64,000 nt of DNA from an uncultured Leucobacter sp. Lineage in GTDB: Bacteria; Actinomycetota; Actinomycetes; Actinomycetales; Microbacteriaceae. Location of the stretch: positions 1 through 64,000 of the forward strand of contig CALCJF010000103.1 in NCBI GenBank assembly GCA_937967375.1, in the 5' to 3' direction. A model generated the notes under the pieces. That model was not told the DNA's origin. It worked only from the letters and a program-made list of their open reading frames with translations, and made no database searches. The position numbers and the translations under genes were made by a program. Within the stretch, counting starts at the first letter, position 1. Every line of letters starts with the position of its first letter. This document shows, one piece after another, positions 25,739 to 33,908 of this stretch.

Positions 25739-27163
25739 CTAGCTCCCAGGCTCGGGCGCCGGCGAAGCCGCAGCCACTCCGTTTGCCACGAGCTGGTGAA
25801 TCTGCCCGTAGTCGGGGTATTCGGGGTCGACGTCTGGCGGCGTGAGGTTCACCCGCACCGGGTCGAACTCGCGCGCCTTACCAGCGAGCGTCACGAAGCG
25901 GCCGAGCATCGACTCTGGAATATCGGTCTGCACAAGGTCGCTACCGGCCCCCGCGATCTCCTGAAAGCGCAGCAGCACGTTCGCGGGATCCATCTGCGCG
26001 AGAATCGCCGCCTGAATATCGCGCTGATGCTGCATGCGGTCGTAGTCACCGTTGTCGAGCCCATGCCGCACACGCGAGTAGAGCAGCGCCATCTCGCCGT
26101 TCAGGTGCTGGGTTCCCGGTTCGATGAACTGATCACCGTCAACCCACTCACCCGTGTCAGGGTCTTCATAGCCGTTGATCGGCACTGGCTGCGTCACCTC
26201 AACTGTCACCCCGCCAAGCGCGTCGATAAGCTTCGAGAAACCAGCCATATCGATGAGCACGTAGAACTGCACCGTCAAACCCGTAGCCCCAGAGACCGCG
26301 TCTTTTGTCGCTTCAATACCGGGCGAAGAACCACGCGATGCCGCGTCGGCATAGAAGCCCTCATAGAGCGGCTCATCGAAGTCTTCGAGCTCGGTATAGA
26401 GCGCATTGAGATAGCAGGTGGTGAGGCAGCCACCCCAGTCCTCATCGAACGCGTTCGGCGCTACACCAAAACCGTTCGGGTGCACCGCATACATTGGCGA
26501 TGTCTCGGGAAAGGGCATATCGATCAGCTCGCGCGGCAGGCCGATCATCACAGATTGCCCCGTCTTAGCATCGACGCTCACGAGCGAAATGCTATCCGGG
26601 CGCAGCCCCTCGCGATCCGCGCCAACGTCGGTGCCGAGCAGCAGAATGTTGTAGCGCCCGTCGACCGGCTCGACCGCGGGTGCACCGCCCCCGAAGATGT
26701 CGCCGATCGCGCCGCGCGCCGATCCCACTGCAGTTGCCGCCCACCCGGCACCGAGCACGGGAGCGAACGTGAGCAGCACCGAAAGCAGCGCCACCGGCAC
26801 CCGCCAATTGGGGGTGACGCGCACGAGCTTCGTCAGCCGCAGCGTGTCGAGCCCAAGCACGAGCCAGAGCACCGCGTAGGCAAGAATCACGCCCTGCAAC
26901 ACGAGCAGCACGATCGAGTTCGTGAACACCGACAGCGTGAACTCGCGGGCCGCCTGTAGACCGACGAGCACGAGCACGCCGACCACAAGCAGGGTGACGG
27001 TCGCGCTCAGCCCAAAACGGCCCAGCTTGCGGTTGCCCGCGAGCAGCTGCGCGCTGCCCGGCAGCAAGAATCCGAGCACCACGAGCCAGCGAGCCCGCTT
27101 CGTCATCAGCGGGGCCGACCCCGTGTCTGGGTTGCGAATCGGCCGTTCGAGGTCGAGGCTCAC
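25739..27163 (-). CDS. LCP (LytR-CpsA-Psr) family protein with four N-terminal membrane segments
   Basis: 474 residues from GTG 27163, whose GTGA overlaps the galE stop by 4 nt. Four hydrophobic segments (WLVVLGFLLPGSAQLL, TVTLLVVGVLVLVGL, IVLLVLQGVILAYAVLWLVL, VPVALLSVLLTFAPVLGAGW) occupy about 18-160. The extracellular catalytic domain has YNILLLGTDVGADREGLRPD, MIGLPRELIDM and the arginine motif LLYSRVRHGLDNGDYDRMQHQRDI. LCP enzymes transfer lipid-linked glycopolymers to peptidoglycan. This one is a candidate ligase for the polymer made in this locus. Several cysteines (GGCLTTCYL) lie in the insert after the polyprenyl-binding region. Confidence 0.92.
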   Translation of the reverse strand: MSLDLERPIRNPDTGSAPLMTKRARWLVVLGFLLPGSAQLLAGNRKLGRFGLSATVTLLVVGVLVLVGLQAAREFTLSVFTNSIVLLVLQGVILAYAVLWLVLGLDTLRLTKLVRVTPNWRVPVALLSVLLTFAPVLGAGWAATAVGSARGAIGDIFGGGAPAVEPVDGRYNILLLGTDVGADREGLRPDSISLVSVDAKTGQSVMIGLPRELIDMPFPETSPMYAVHPNGFGVAPNAFDEDWGGCLTTCYLNALYTELEDFDEPLYEGFYADAASRGSSPGIEATKDAVSGATGLTVQFYVLIDMAGFSKLIDALGGVTVEVTQPVPINGYEDPDTGEWVDGDQFIEPGTQHLNGEMALLYSRVRHGLDNGDYDRMQHQRDIQAAILAQMDPANVLLRFQEIAGAGSDLVQTDIPESMLGRFVTLAGKAREFDPVRVNLTPPDVDPEYPDYGQIHQLVANGVAAASPAPEPGS

Positions 27164-28173
27164 GCGGCGAATCCGTTCGGGTTGGCCGACTGCCACGCCC
27201 AGCTGTCGCGGCACGCTTCGTCGAGACTGCGGGTCGCCTTCCAGCCGAGTTCGTCATTGGCACGACGAGGATCAGCCACCGCCTCAGCAATGTCGCCCGC
27301 CCGGGCTGCGACGATCTCGTAGGGCACGCTCACACCGGTAGCACCCTCGAAGGCCCGCACGACCTCGAGCACGCTTGACCCGTGCCCCGTGCCGAGGTTG
27401 TACGCGGCAACGCCGGCTGAAAGGTGCTCGAGCGCTGCCACGTGGCCCTCAGCCAGATCCATAACGTGAATGTAGTCGCGCACCCCCGTGCCATCCACAG
27501 TCGGGTATTCGTTGCCGAACACCATGAGGCGGTCGCGACGGCCCACCGCTACCTGCGAGATGAACGGCATAAGGTTATTCGGAATGCCTGCAGGGTCTTC
27601 ACCGATGCGCCCCGACGGGTGCGCGCCCACCGGGTTGAAGTAGCGCAGCAGCACCGCGCCGAGCTCGGGCCACGCGGCCTGCGCGTCGCGAATGATCTGC
27701 TCGTTCATCGCCTTCGTGAACCCGTAGGGGTTGGTGATGCCCTGCCCGACCGGGTGATCCTCGCCCTGCGGCAAATGCTGCGGTGTGCCGTAGACAGTCG
27801 CACTCGAGCTGAACACGAGGCGCGTCACGTCGCGCTCGCGCATCAGCTCGAGCAGGTTCAGCGTCGAGACGAGATTGGTGCGGTAGTAGCGCGTCGGCTG
27901 CTCAGTCGATTCGCCCACGGCCTTGAGGCCGGCGAGGTGGATCACCGAGTCGAATGCCTCACCGGCGAGTGCGGTGCGCGCCGCCTCGAGGTCTGCGAGG
28001 TCTGCTTCGAGCACTGTGATGCACGCGTTGGTGAGCGCTTCAACCCGGCGAATGGACTCGATGCTGCTGTTCGAGAAATCATCGAGCACCAGCACTTCGT
28101 GCCCCTGCTGGGTCAGCACGAGCGCGGTGTGAGAGCCGATGTAGCCGGCGCCGCCGGTCAGAAGAACACGCAT
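27160..28173 (-). CDS. galE: UDP-glucose 4-epimerase
   Basis: 337 residues, the usual GalE length. The NAD motif LLTGGAGYIGSH is at 5-16, with HLAGLKAVGES near 79-89, VFSSSATVYG with the catalytic Ser/Thr, and NPYGFTK with Tyr150/Lys154. RYFNPVGAHPSG and VRDYIHVMDLAEGH are family hallmarks. It interconverts UDP-glucose and UDP-galactose and so supplies galactose for wall glycans. It is translationally coupled to the LCP gene downstream. A TACGCT box 7 nt before the ATG suggests a leaderless transcript. Confidence 0.95.
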   Translation of the reverse strand: MRVLLTGGAGYIGSHTALVLTQQGHEVLVLDDFSNSSIESIRRVEALTNACITVLEADLADLEAARTALAGEAFDSVIHLAGLKAVGESTEQPTRYYRTNLVSTLNLLELMRERDVTRLVFSSSATVYGTPQHLPQGEDHPVGQGITNPYGFTKAMNEQIIRDAQAAWPELGAVLLRYFNPVGAHPSGRIGEDPAGIPNNLMPFISQVAVGRRDRLMVFGNEYPTVDGTGVRDYIHVMDLAEGHVAALEHLSAGVAAYNLGTGHGSSVLEVVRAFEGATGVSVPYEIVAARAGDIAEAVADPRRANDELGWKATRSLDEACRDSWAWQSANPNGFAA

Positions 28174-28180
28174 GGGGTTA

Positions 28181-28186
28181 AGCGTA
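28181..28186 (-). promoter_or_regulatory. -10 box, leaderless-type, for galE
   Basis: TACGCT on the minus strand lies 7 nt from the galE ATG at 28173. Confidence 0.4.
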
Positions 28187-28366
28187 AGAGGTTGCGCGGG
28201 GAGAGTGCTGGTAACCCGCCGAGCGACCCCTGCAGATCGCGCAAATAGCGATCGCTCGGTGCACCGAGCTTCGAACTCTCACTCTTTCGTCAGGCAGCGC
28301 GTCTCGAGTTGCGTAGACTATTACCAGCTAACTGTCTTGTATTGTTTCGCACGCCGAAGGAGGGTC

Positions 28367-29449
28367 GTGGCCACACTCACCCTCATCGGGGAGCCCTTCC
28401 CTGATCTCGAAGCGCGAACCCAGGCCTCGGCCGCGCACAGCCTCGCCGAAGCGCTGGCAGACACCGCCCCCCGCGGCTGCTCGTCACGCCTGCTCGTAGC
28501 CCGCGACGCCACCCCGCCTGTGTTTCACTCGGCTCGCGCCAGCGTCGAGGCCGTGCCCATGAATACCGGTTCGCTGCCAATTCTCTGGCGCACTGGGGCA
28601 ACCGCGAGACCACTCGATGGCGAGTTCGTGCACTCGAACACCCCCATGGTGCCCCTGCGCTCGCGCGCCGAAGACGACGGCTCGCAGACCTCGGTCTATA
28701 TTCCGCACACACTCGCGTGGAGCGCCCCCGAACTGATGGGCGCAGCGCAGGCGAAGGCGTATCGGGCATTCGTGAAGCGCGCCGCGCGCCTCGCCGACAC
28801 TCTGCTCGCCCCGACCCACGTGGTCGCGAACGAGATCAGCGAGCGGTTCGGGGTCGACGTGCAGGTGCTGCCGCTGGCCGCGCCTGTCGAATACGTCGGC
28901 ACGGAAGAGTCGGCGGGCATCCGCTCGACGCTCGGCCTACCCTCGCACTACATCGCGACAACCGCGCTGCCTGGCGAGAACGGCCGGCTCGACTGGCTGC
29001 TGAACGCCATGGAGGCAAACCCCGCCCTGCCCCCGCTCGTGATCATTTACCTCGGCACCGAACCGCTGCCGCCGATGCGAGAGTCATTGCAGCACCGCGC
29101 GCGAGTCGTGCAGGTCGAACAGTTGGCAGAGGTCGGGGCGATCCTCTCGGGCGCAATGTTTTTGGCGCTGCCGCAACGCGTGCTCGGAGCGGGCTACGAG
29201 GTGCTCGGCGCGATCGCCTCACACGTGCCCGTGCTGTACGGCGAGTGCGAGGCCGCAGCCGAGTTGGCGCTCGACGCCGCGGTCAGCGCTCCGAGCGAAG
29301 CCGAGTTCGCGGCCGCGCTCGCGCGGCTCACCTCAGAGGCCGGGGCCGCAGAGCTTGCCAGGCTGCGCATCTTCGCAGAAGACCGCAACCGCACATACGG
29401 CTGGCGCAGCACCGCCTGGCAGCTGTGGGAGATTCACGCGAACATGTAG
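28367..29449 (+). CDS. Glycosyltransferase, GT4-like (GT-B fold)
   Basis: 360 residues from GTG 28367, preceded closely by AGGAGG. MATLTLIGEPFPDLEARTQA opens the protein. YIPHTLAWSAPELMGAAQAKAY and LADTLLAPTHVVANEISERFGVDVQVLPLAAPVEYVG read like the donor-domain junction of GT-B enzymes, and AMFLALPQRVLGAGYEVLGAIASHVPVLYG resembles the C-terminal nucleotide-sugar site, with a Glu before the conserved glycines. Divergent from galE with a ~190-bp gap. Likely a cytoplasmic enzyme for a surface glycan or glycolipid. The sequence is more diverged than a typical GT4, so the subfamily is uncertain. Confidence 0.7.
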   Translation: MATLTLIGEPFPDLEARTQASAAHSLAEALADTAPRGCSSRLLVARDATPPVFHSARASVEAVPMNTGSLPILWRTGATARPLDGEFVHSNTPMVPLRSRAEDDGSQTSVYIPHTLAWSAPELMGAAQAKAYRAFVKRAARLADTLLAPTHVVANEISERFGVDVQVLPLAAPVEYVGTEESAGIRSTLGLPSHYIATTALPGENGRLDWLLNAMEANPALPPLVIIYLGTEPLPPMRESLQHRARVVQVEQLAEVGAILSGAMFLALPQRVLGAGYEVLGAIASHVPVLYGECEAAAELALDAAVSAPSEAEFAAALARLTSEAGAAELARLRIFAEDRNRTYGWRSTAWQLWEIHANM

Positions 29450-29504
29450 CTGGCTCGGCGCTCTGTCTCGCTGACTGCTGCCGCACTAGCTACTTGCCGC
29501 CTAC

Positions 29505-30017
29505 TCAGCCGAGCTTGGCTTTGAGCGCCGCGTTCTTCGCCTCGACCTGGGTCTCGAGGTCTTTGGCATAGGCATCGAGCGCTGTCGCAAGTTCGGTGTC
29601 GAATGACCCGAGGATCCTTGCCGCGAGCAAACCAGCGTTTTTCGCACCGCCGATGCTGACCGTAGCAACCGGAATGCCACCGGGCATCTGCACGATCGAC
29701 AGCAGCGAGTCGAGGCCATCGAGCTTCGCGAGCGGAACCGGCACACCAATGACCGGCAGGGTGGTCATCGAAGCGACCATGCCTGGCAGATGGGCCGCAC
29801 CGCCCGCACCCGCGATGATGACCTTCATGCCGCGCGCCGCGGCACCGCGCGCGTAGGCAACCATTTTGTCGGGCGTGCGGTGGGCGCTCACGACCTCGAC
29901 CTCGTGGGCAATGCCGAACTCGCGCAGCACCTGCACGGCGTCGCTCATCACCGAAAAGTCGCTGTCGCTGCCCATGATGACGCCGACGAGTGGGGTGTCT
30001 GCAGTGCGCTCGCTCAT
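29505..30017 (-). CDS. purE: N5-carboxyaminoimidazole ribonucleotide mutase
   Basis: 170 residues. GVIMGSDSDFSVMSDAVQVL, EVVSAHRTPDKM, AGAGGAAHLPGMVASMTTLPVIGVPV and SIVQMPGGIPVATVSIGGAKNAGLLAARIL are the PurE signatures. It moves the carboxylate from N5 to C4 of the imidazole in purine synthesis, after PurK. PurK is not adjacent: the peptide-transport cassette (30045-37531) separates the two. A TACCAT box 7 nt before the ATG lies inside the 27-bp gap after the ABC ATPase, so purE can have its own promoter. Confidence 0.97.
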   Translation of the reverse strand: MSERTADTPLVGVIMGSDSDFSVMSDAVQVLREFGIAHEVEVVSAHRTPDKMVAYARGAAARGMKVIIAGAGGAAHLPGMVASMTTLPVIGVPVPLAKLDGLDSLLSIVQMPGGIPVATVSIGGAKNAGLLAARILGSFDTELATALDAYAKDLETQVEAKNAALKAKLG

Positions 30018-30024
30018 AGAGTCA

Positions 30025-30030
30025 ATGGTA
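30025..30030 (-). promoter_or_regulatory. -10 box, leaderless-type, for purE
   Basis: TACCAT on the minus strand is 7 nt from ATG 30017, inside the short gap between purE and the upstream ABC gene. Confidence 0.4.
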
Positions 30031-30044
30031 GTGGTTGCGAGCGT

Positions 30045-31037
30045 TCACGAAGTCTCGGGGTCTTCATCTCGGATGCACGCCGCCGAGTGGCCCGCCTCCC
30101 CGGTGCGGAGCGGTTCGAGTGCCGGCCGATCCTTTGCGCACGCCTCGATTGCCCGCCAGCAACGCGTGCGAAACGGGCACCCGCTCGGCGGGTCGATCGG
30201 GCTCGGCACGTCACCCGAGAGCAGAATGCGGCCGCCCTCGTCACGGCGATCAGGGTCAGGCACCGGAGACGACGATAGTAGCGCCCGAGTGTACGGGTGC
30301 CTCGGGTCACCGTACACGCTCTCGGTCGATCCCTCTTCGACGATTCTGCCGAGGTACATCACCGCTACGCGATCGGCCATGCTGCGCACCACAGCGAGGT
30401 CATGCGAGATGAACAGATACGAAAGCCCGAGCCTTGCCTGCAGGTCTTTCAGCAGTGTCACCACCTGCGCCTGCACCGAGACATCGAGCGCAGAAAGCGG
30501 CTCATCGAGCACTAACACGCGCGGCTCGACGGCGAGCGCCCTGGCGATACTGATGCGCTGCCGCTGACCACCCGAGAACTCGTGGGGGTATCTGGTGAGG
30601 TGTTCCTCGCCGAGGCCAACCATCTCCAGCAGCTCGATCGCCCTCGTATGCCACTGCGCGCGGGGCAGCAGATCGGTGTGAATCTCGAACGGTTCGCGCA
30701 GGATCGCTTCAATGGTCATTCTGGGGTTCAGCGAGGTGAAAGGATCCTGCAGAACGATCTGCACGTCTCGCCTGAACGCGAGCGTCGATTTGCGATCTCG
30801 AGCGACCGGCTCGCCGCCGAAGCGCATCTCACCCGAAGTTGGTGGTTCGAGCTGGGTGACAAGGGTTGCGAGCGTGCTCTTGCCACAACCCGACTCGCCC
30901 ACCAGCGCGAGACACTCGCCCTTGCGCAGCACCAGATCGACGCCGTCAACCGCTTTCACGGTGGCGCGGCGGCGGCCGCTCTGCTTCGTCTCGAAGTGCT
31001 TTTGGAGTTGCACTCCCTCGAAGAGCACCTCACTCAT
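30045..31037 (-). CDS. Dipeptide/oligopeptide ABC importer, ATPase (DppF/OppF type)
   Basis: 330 residues from ATG 31037, which overlaps the stop of the partner ATPase by 8 nt; an in-frame ATG at 31049 is possible. Walker A GESGCGKST, Q-loop VLQDPFTSLNPRMT, signature FSGGQRQRISIARAL and Walker B VLVLDEPLSALDVS are complete. The C-terminal oligopeptide motif with cysteine (PSGCPFRTRCWRAIEACA) marks the DppD/F family, where such a motif can hold an iron-sulfur cluster. It is the last cassette gene before purE. Confidence 0.93.
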   Translation of the reverse strand: MSEVLFEGVQLQKHFETKQSGRRRATVKAVDGVDLVLRKGECLALVGESGCGKSTLATLVTQLEPPTSGEMRFGGEPVARDRKSTLAFRRDVQIVLQDPFTSLNPRMTIEAILREPFEIHTDLLPRAQWHTRAIELLEMVGLGEEHLTRYPHEFSGGQRQRISIARALAVEPRVLVLDEPLSALDVSVQAQVVTLLKDLQARLGLSYLFISHDLAVVRSMADRVAVMYLGRIVEEGSTESVYGDPRHPYTRALLSSSPVPDPDRRDEGGRILLSGDVPSPIDPPSGCPFRTRCWRAIEACAKDRPALEPLRTGEAGHSAACIRDEDPETS

Positions 31038-32019
31038 TGCGGTCACCATCCGATCCGTCTACCCGCTCAAGGTGGCAGGCGAGTTCTCGCCCACCCACGC
31101 CATGCTGCATCTCGGGCTGTTCACTGAAACAGCGCGACTCGGCGATTGCACACCGCGGGGCAAACACGCAGCCCGCAGGAATGCGTCGCGGGTCTGGCAA
31201 GCCCCCGGGAATGGGCGTCGGCAGCGCCGTCAGGTCGGTGCGCGGCACCGAGCCGAGCAGTCCCTTGGTGTAAGGGTGCTTAGGCGCCTTCAGAATCTCG
31301 CGCACGCTGCCAACTTCGACGACCTTACCTGCATACATCACCACGATTCGGTCAGCCATCTCGGCTGCGACTCCAACATCGTGCGTGATCATGAGCAGCG
31401 ACATGCCGCGCTCACGGCACATGGTGCGCAGCAGCTGCAGAATCTGCAACTGCACGGTCACGTCGAGAGCCGTCGTCGGTTCGTCGGCGATCAACAGCTC
31501 AGGTTCGAGCGCGAGCGCCATCGCGATCATGATGCGCTGCCGCATACCGCCCGAGAGCTGATGCGGATAGTTTCTGGCGCGTTGCTCGGGGTCGGGAATC
31601 TGCATCGCGCGCATCAGCTCGACCGCGCGATCCCACGCCTCTCGCTTTCCCATGCCTCGATGCACGCGCAGCGACTCGGCGATCTGACGGCCGACGCGAT
31701 GCACGGGGTTCAGGGCAGAGAGCGCGTCTTGAAACACCATCGCGACGCGACTGCCTCGCACCCGGTTCAGCTCGTTCGAAAGCAGGTTCTGGCCGTCAAG
31801 CTCGAGCTTCTCGGCCTCGATCGAGGTGTTTCTAGGGTCGTGCAGGCCGAGAATCGACTGTGCCGTCACCGACTTGCCAGACCCTGACTCGCCGAGCACG
31901 ACGACGCACTCGCCCTTTGCCACCGTGAACGATACGTCGCGCACGGCCATCACCTTTGGCTGATCTCGCCCGCCGAAGCTGACGTTCAGGCCGTCGATGG
32001 TCAGCAGTGCAGCGCTCAT
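31030..32019 (-). CDS. Dipeptide/oligopeptide ABC importer, ATPase (DppD/OppD type)
   Basis: 329 residues from ATG 32019 (ATGA overlap with the permease stop). LTIDGLNVSFGG begins the domain. Walker A GESGSGKSV, Q-loop MVFQDALSALNPVHRVG, signature LSGGMRQRIMIAMAL and Walker B LLIADEPTTALDVT are intact. The C-terminal oligopeptide extension PGGLPDPRRIPAGCVFAPRC and following cysteines are typical of DppD. It forms a heterodimer with the ATPase encoded next and drives uptake through the two membrane proteins upstream. Confidence 0.94.
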   Translation of the reverse strand: MSAALLTIDGLNVSFGGRDQPKVMAVRDVSFTVAKGECVVVLGESGSGKSVTAQSILGLHDPRNTSIEAEKLELDGQNLLSNELNRVRGSRVAMVFQDALSALNPVHRVGRQIAESLRVHRGMGKREAWDRAVELMRAMQIPDPEQRARNYPHQLSGGMRQRIMIAMALALEPELLIADEPTTALDVTVQLQILQLLRTMCRERGMSLLMITHDVGVAAEMADRIVVMYAGKVVEVGSVREILKAPKHPYTKGLLGSVPRTDLTALPTPIPGGLPDPRRIPAGCVFAPRCAIAESRCFSEQPEMQHGVGGRELACHLERVDGSDGDRNE

Positions 32020-32915
32020 TTGCGAACCTTCGGGTCGAGAATGTCGCGCACGGTGTCGCCAAGAATCACAAAAGCGAGCACCGTGACGCAGAGAAAGAGT
32101 GATGGGAAGATCAGCAGGTGGGGGTGTGAGTTGAAGTAGTTCTGCGCCGTGTTGAGTTGCAACCCCCACGAGATCGCTGGCGCCTGCAGCCCGACGCCGA
32201 GGTAGGTGAGCCCAGCCTCGCCCGCAATGATGCCGCCGACGCTGAGACTGCTGAGCACGATCACCGGCTGCACCGCGTTCGGCAGAATGTGCTTGCGCAT
32301 TACCCTGCCGTTTGACGCGCCGAGCGCCCTGGCCGCCCGCACGTACTCCATGTTCTTCACGCTCATCACGTTCGACCGCATCACGCGCGTCTGCGTCGGC
32401 CACGAAAAGATTGCGAGCGTGATGCACACGGTGAGAATATTGCGCACTCCGATAGCTGTGAGGATCACGATTGCCGCCACCATGAACGGGAACCCGTAGA
32501 ACACGTCGGTGATGCGACCGAGCACGTTATCGAACCAACTGCCGTAGAAGCCCGAGAGCAGACCGAGCACAATCGCGATGAGCATGGTTGAGAAGGTCAC
32601 GACGATCGCGATGGTGATCGAGGGCCGAGCCCCATAGATGACATTCGCGTAGAGATCGCAGCCCTGCACGTCGAACCCGAACGGATGCCCCGCACTCGGC
32701 GGGTTACCTGAGAACATAAGGTCGCATTCGCGAGGATCACCGTTACCGAAGATCCACGCAAACGGTGCCGGAAACACCGAGATCACGAGAAACAGCAGCA
32801 CGACGGCCGCGGGAATCGTGAAACCGGGTCTGCGCAGCAGGGCGAACGAAAGCTTCTTGCGGGGTTGCGCGGTAACAATGGCCTCCGTGCGAGGCGCGGT
32901 GATTGTCTCAGGCAT
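32016..32915 (-). CDS. Dipeptide ABC importer, permease (DppC type)
   Basis: 299 residues from ATG 32915, overlapping the DppB stop by 8 nt; an in-frame start at 32933 is less likely. An N-terminal helix follows a basic cytoplasmic segment, then HPFGFDVQGCDLYANVIYGARPS, the conserved DppC opening of the transport domain. About six membrane segments include the EAA loop EYVRAARALGASNGRVMRKHILPNA that contacts the ATPases. The two cysteines before the transport domain lie in an external loop (RECDL and GCDLY). Confidence 0.93.
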   Translation of the reverse strand: MPETITAPRTEAIVTAQPRKKLSFALLRRPGFTIPAAVVLLFLVISVFPAPFAWIFGNGDPRECDLMFSGNPPSAGHPFGFDVQGCDLYANVIYGARPSITIAIVVTFSTMLIAIVLGLLSGFYGSWFDNVLGRITDVFYGFPFMVAAIVILTAIGVRNILTVCITLAIFSWPTQTRVMRSNVMSVKNMEYVRAARALGASNGRVMRKHILPNAVQPVIVLSSLSVGGIIAGEAGLTYLGVGLQAPAISWGLQLNTAQNYFNSHPHLLIFPSLFLCVTVLAFVILGDTVRDILDPKVRK

Positions 32916-33837
32916 GGCGGATCCTCGGATCAAGATAGGCGTAGAGCACGTCGACGATGAGGTTCACGATCAAGAACACGATCACCAGCAGCGTCGAAAT
33001 ACCGACGACTGTCGGGCCGTTCTGTTGACCGATGGCGAGAAAGATCTGGTTACCGAGCCCAGGCAGGTTGAAGATGCCTTCGATGATGATCGCGCCGCCC
33101 ATGAGCGCGCCGAACTCGATACCGAGATAGGTGACGACAGGGATCAACGAGTTGCGCATGGCGTGGTTCATGATCACCTGCCGCCGCGGAATACCCTTCG
33201 CGATCGCGGTGCGCACGTAGTCGGAGCCGAGGTTCTCGATGAGGCTCGAGCGGGTCAGCCGAGCTGTCGCGGCGAGTCCCATAATGGCGAGCGCCGCAGC
33301 CGGCACGATGAAGGCGACGGGCCATCCGGCCGACACCCCGGCGACCGGAAACCATTTCAGTTGCACTCCGAAGAGAATCTGCGAAACGTATGCGACCACG
33401 AACACCGGCACGGCAAACGCAAGTGTGGTGACGACGCCAACGAGGTGGTCGGCGAAGCGTCCCCGGTTCAGGGCGGCCCAGATGCCGAGCGGAATGCCGA
33501 CAACGACCTGCATGGCCCACGCAGTGGCACCGAGCAGAATGCTCGTCGGCCAGTTGCGCGCGATGATCGCCGAGACCTCGTGGCCTTGGAAGTCGGTGCC
33601 GAAGTTGCCTTGGAACAGGTTCAGCATGTACTTTCCGTACTGCACGAGCAACGGGTCGTCGAGGTTGTACCTCTGCCGCAGTTCGTTGTAGACCGACGGA
33701 GATAGGTGCTGCTTGCCCCCGCCGAGTGCCGCGATCGGGTCGCCCGGCAGGGCATAGACCACGACGAAGATGAGAAAGGTGGTGCCCAGAAATACCGGAA
33801 TCACCTGCAGCAATCGTTTGACGATGTACCCTGCCAT
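32908..33837 (-). CDS. Dipeptide ABC importer, permease (DppB type)
   Basis: 309 residues. YIVKRLLQVIPVFLGTTFLIFVV is the N-terminal helix, LPGDPI the family motif after it, and RYNLDDPLLVQYGKYMLNLFQGNFGTDFQG the conserved periplasm-side segment. SSLIENLGSDYVRTAIAKGIPRRQVI is the EAA loop. The protein pairs with the DppC-type permease whose gene overlaps its end. A 71-bp spacer with a hairpin separates it from the binding-protein gene upstream. Confidence 0.94.
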   Translation of the reverse strand: MAGYIVKRLLQVIPVFLGTTFLIFVVVYALPGDPIAALGGGKQHLSPSVYNELRQRYNLDDPLLVQYGKYMLNLFQGNFGTDFQGHEVSAIIARNWPTSILLGATAWAMQVVVGIPLGIWAALNRGRFADHLVGVVTTLAFAVPVFVVAYVSQILFGVQLKWFPVAGVSAGWPVAFIVPAAALAIMGLAATARLTRSSLIENLGSDYVRTAIAKGIPRRQVIMNHAMRNSLIPVVTYLGIEFGALMGGAIIIEGIFNLPGLGNQIFLAIGQQNGPTVVGISTLLVIVFLIVNLIVDVLYAYLDPRIRHA

Positions 33838-33858
33838 CGTTTCCTCTCGAGTGGGATC

Positions 33859-33888
33859 GGGTGCCCGACGCTTGCGCGCCGGACACCC
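33859..33888 (-). terminator. Hairpin between the binding-protein gene and dppB
   Basis: Arms GGGTGTCCG and CGGGCACCC (minus strand; 33880-33888 and 33859-33867) pair with one G-U. There is no T-tract, so it probably attenuates downstream genes or protects the upstream mRNA rather than ending all transcription. Confidence 0.5.
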
Positions 33889-33908
33889 AACTCACGGACT
33901 GACCTGCG

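Noticed and set aside
25733..26959. Long plus-strand ORF (408 codons)
   Set aside because: It lies fully antisense to the LCP gene and is rich in Arg/His/Val as expected for a shadow frame in GC-rich DNA; the minus strand has clear LCP motifs.
29453..29515. Inverted repeat GCTCGGC/GCCGAGC as a terminator between the GT gene and purE
   Set aside because: The arms are short, 50 nt apart, and one overlaps the purE coding end; not convincing.
30712..31887. Plus-strand ORF (391 codons)
   Set aside because: Antisense across the two Dpp ATPase genes; no recognisable domain.
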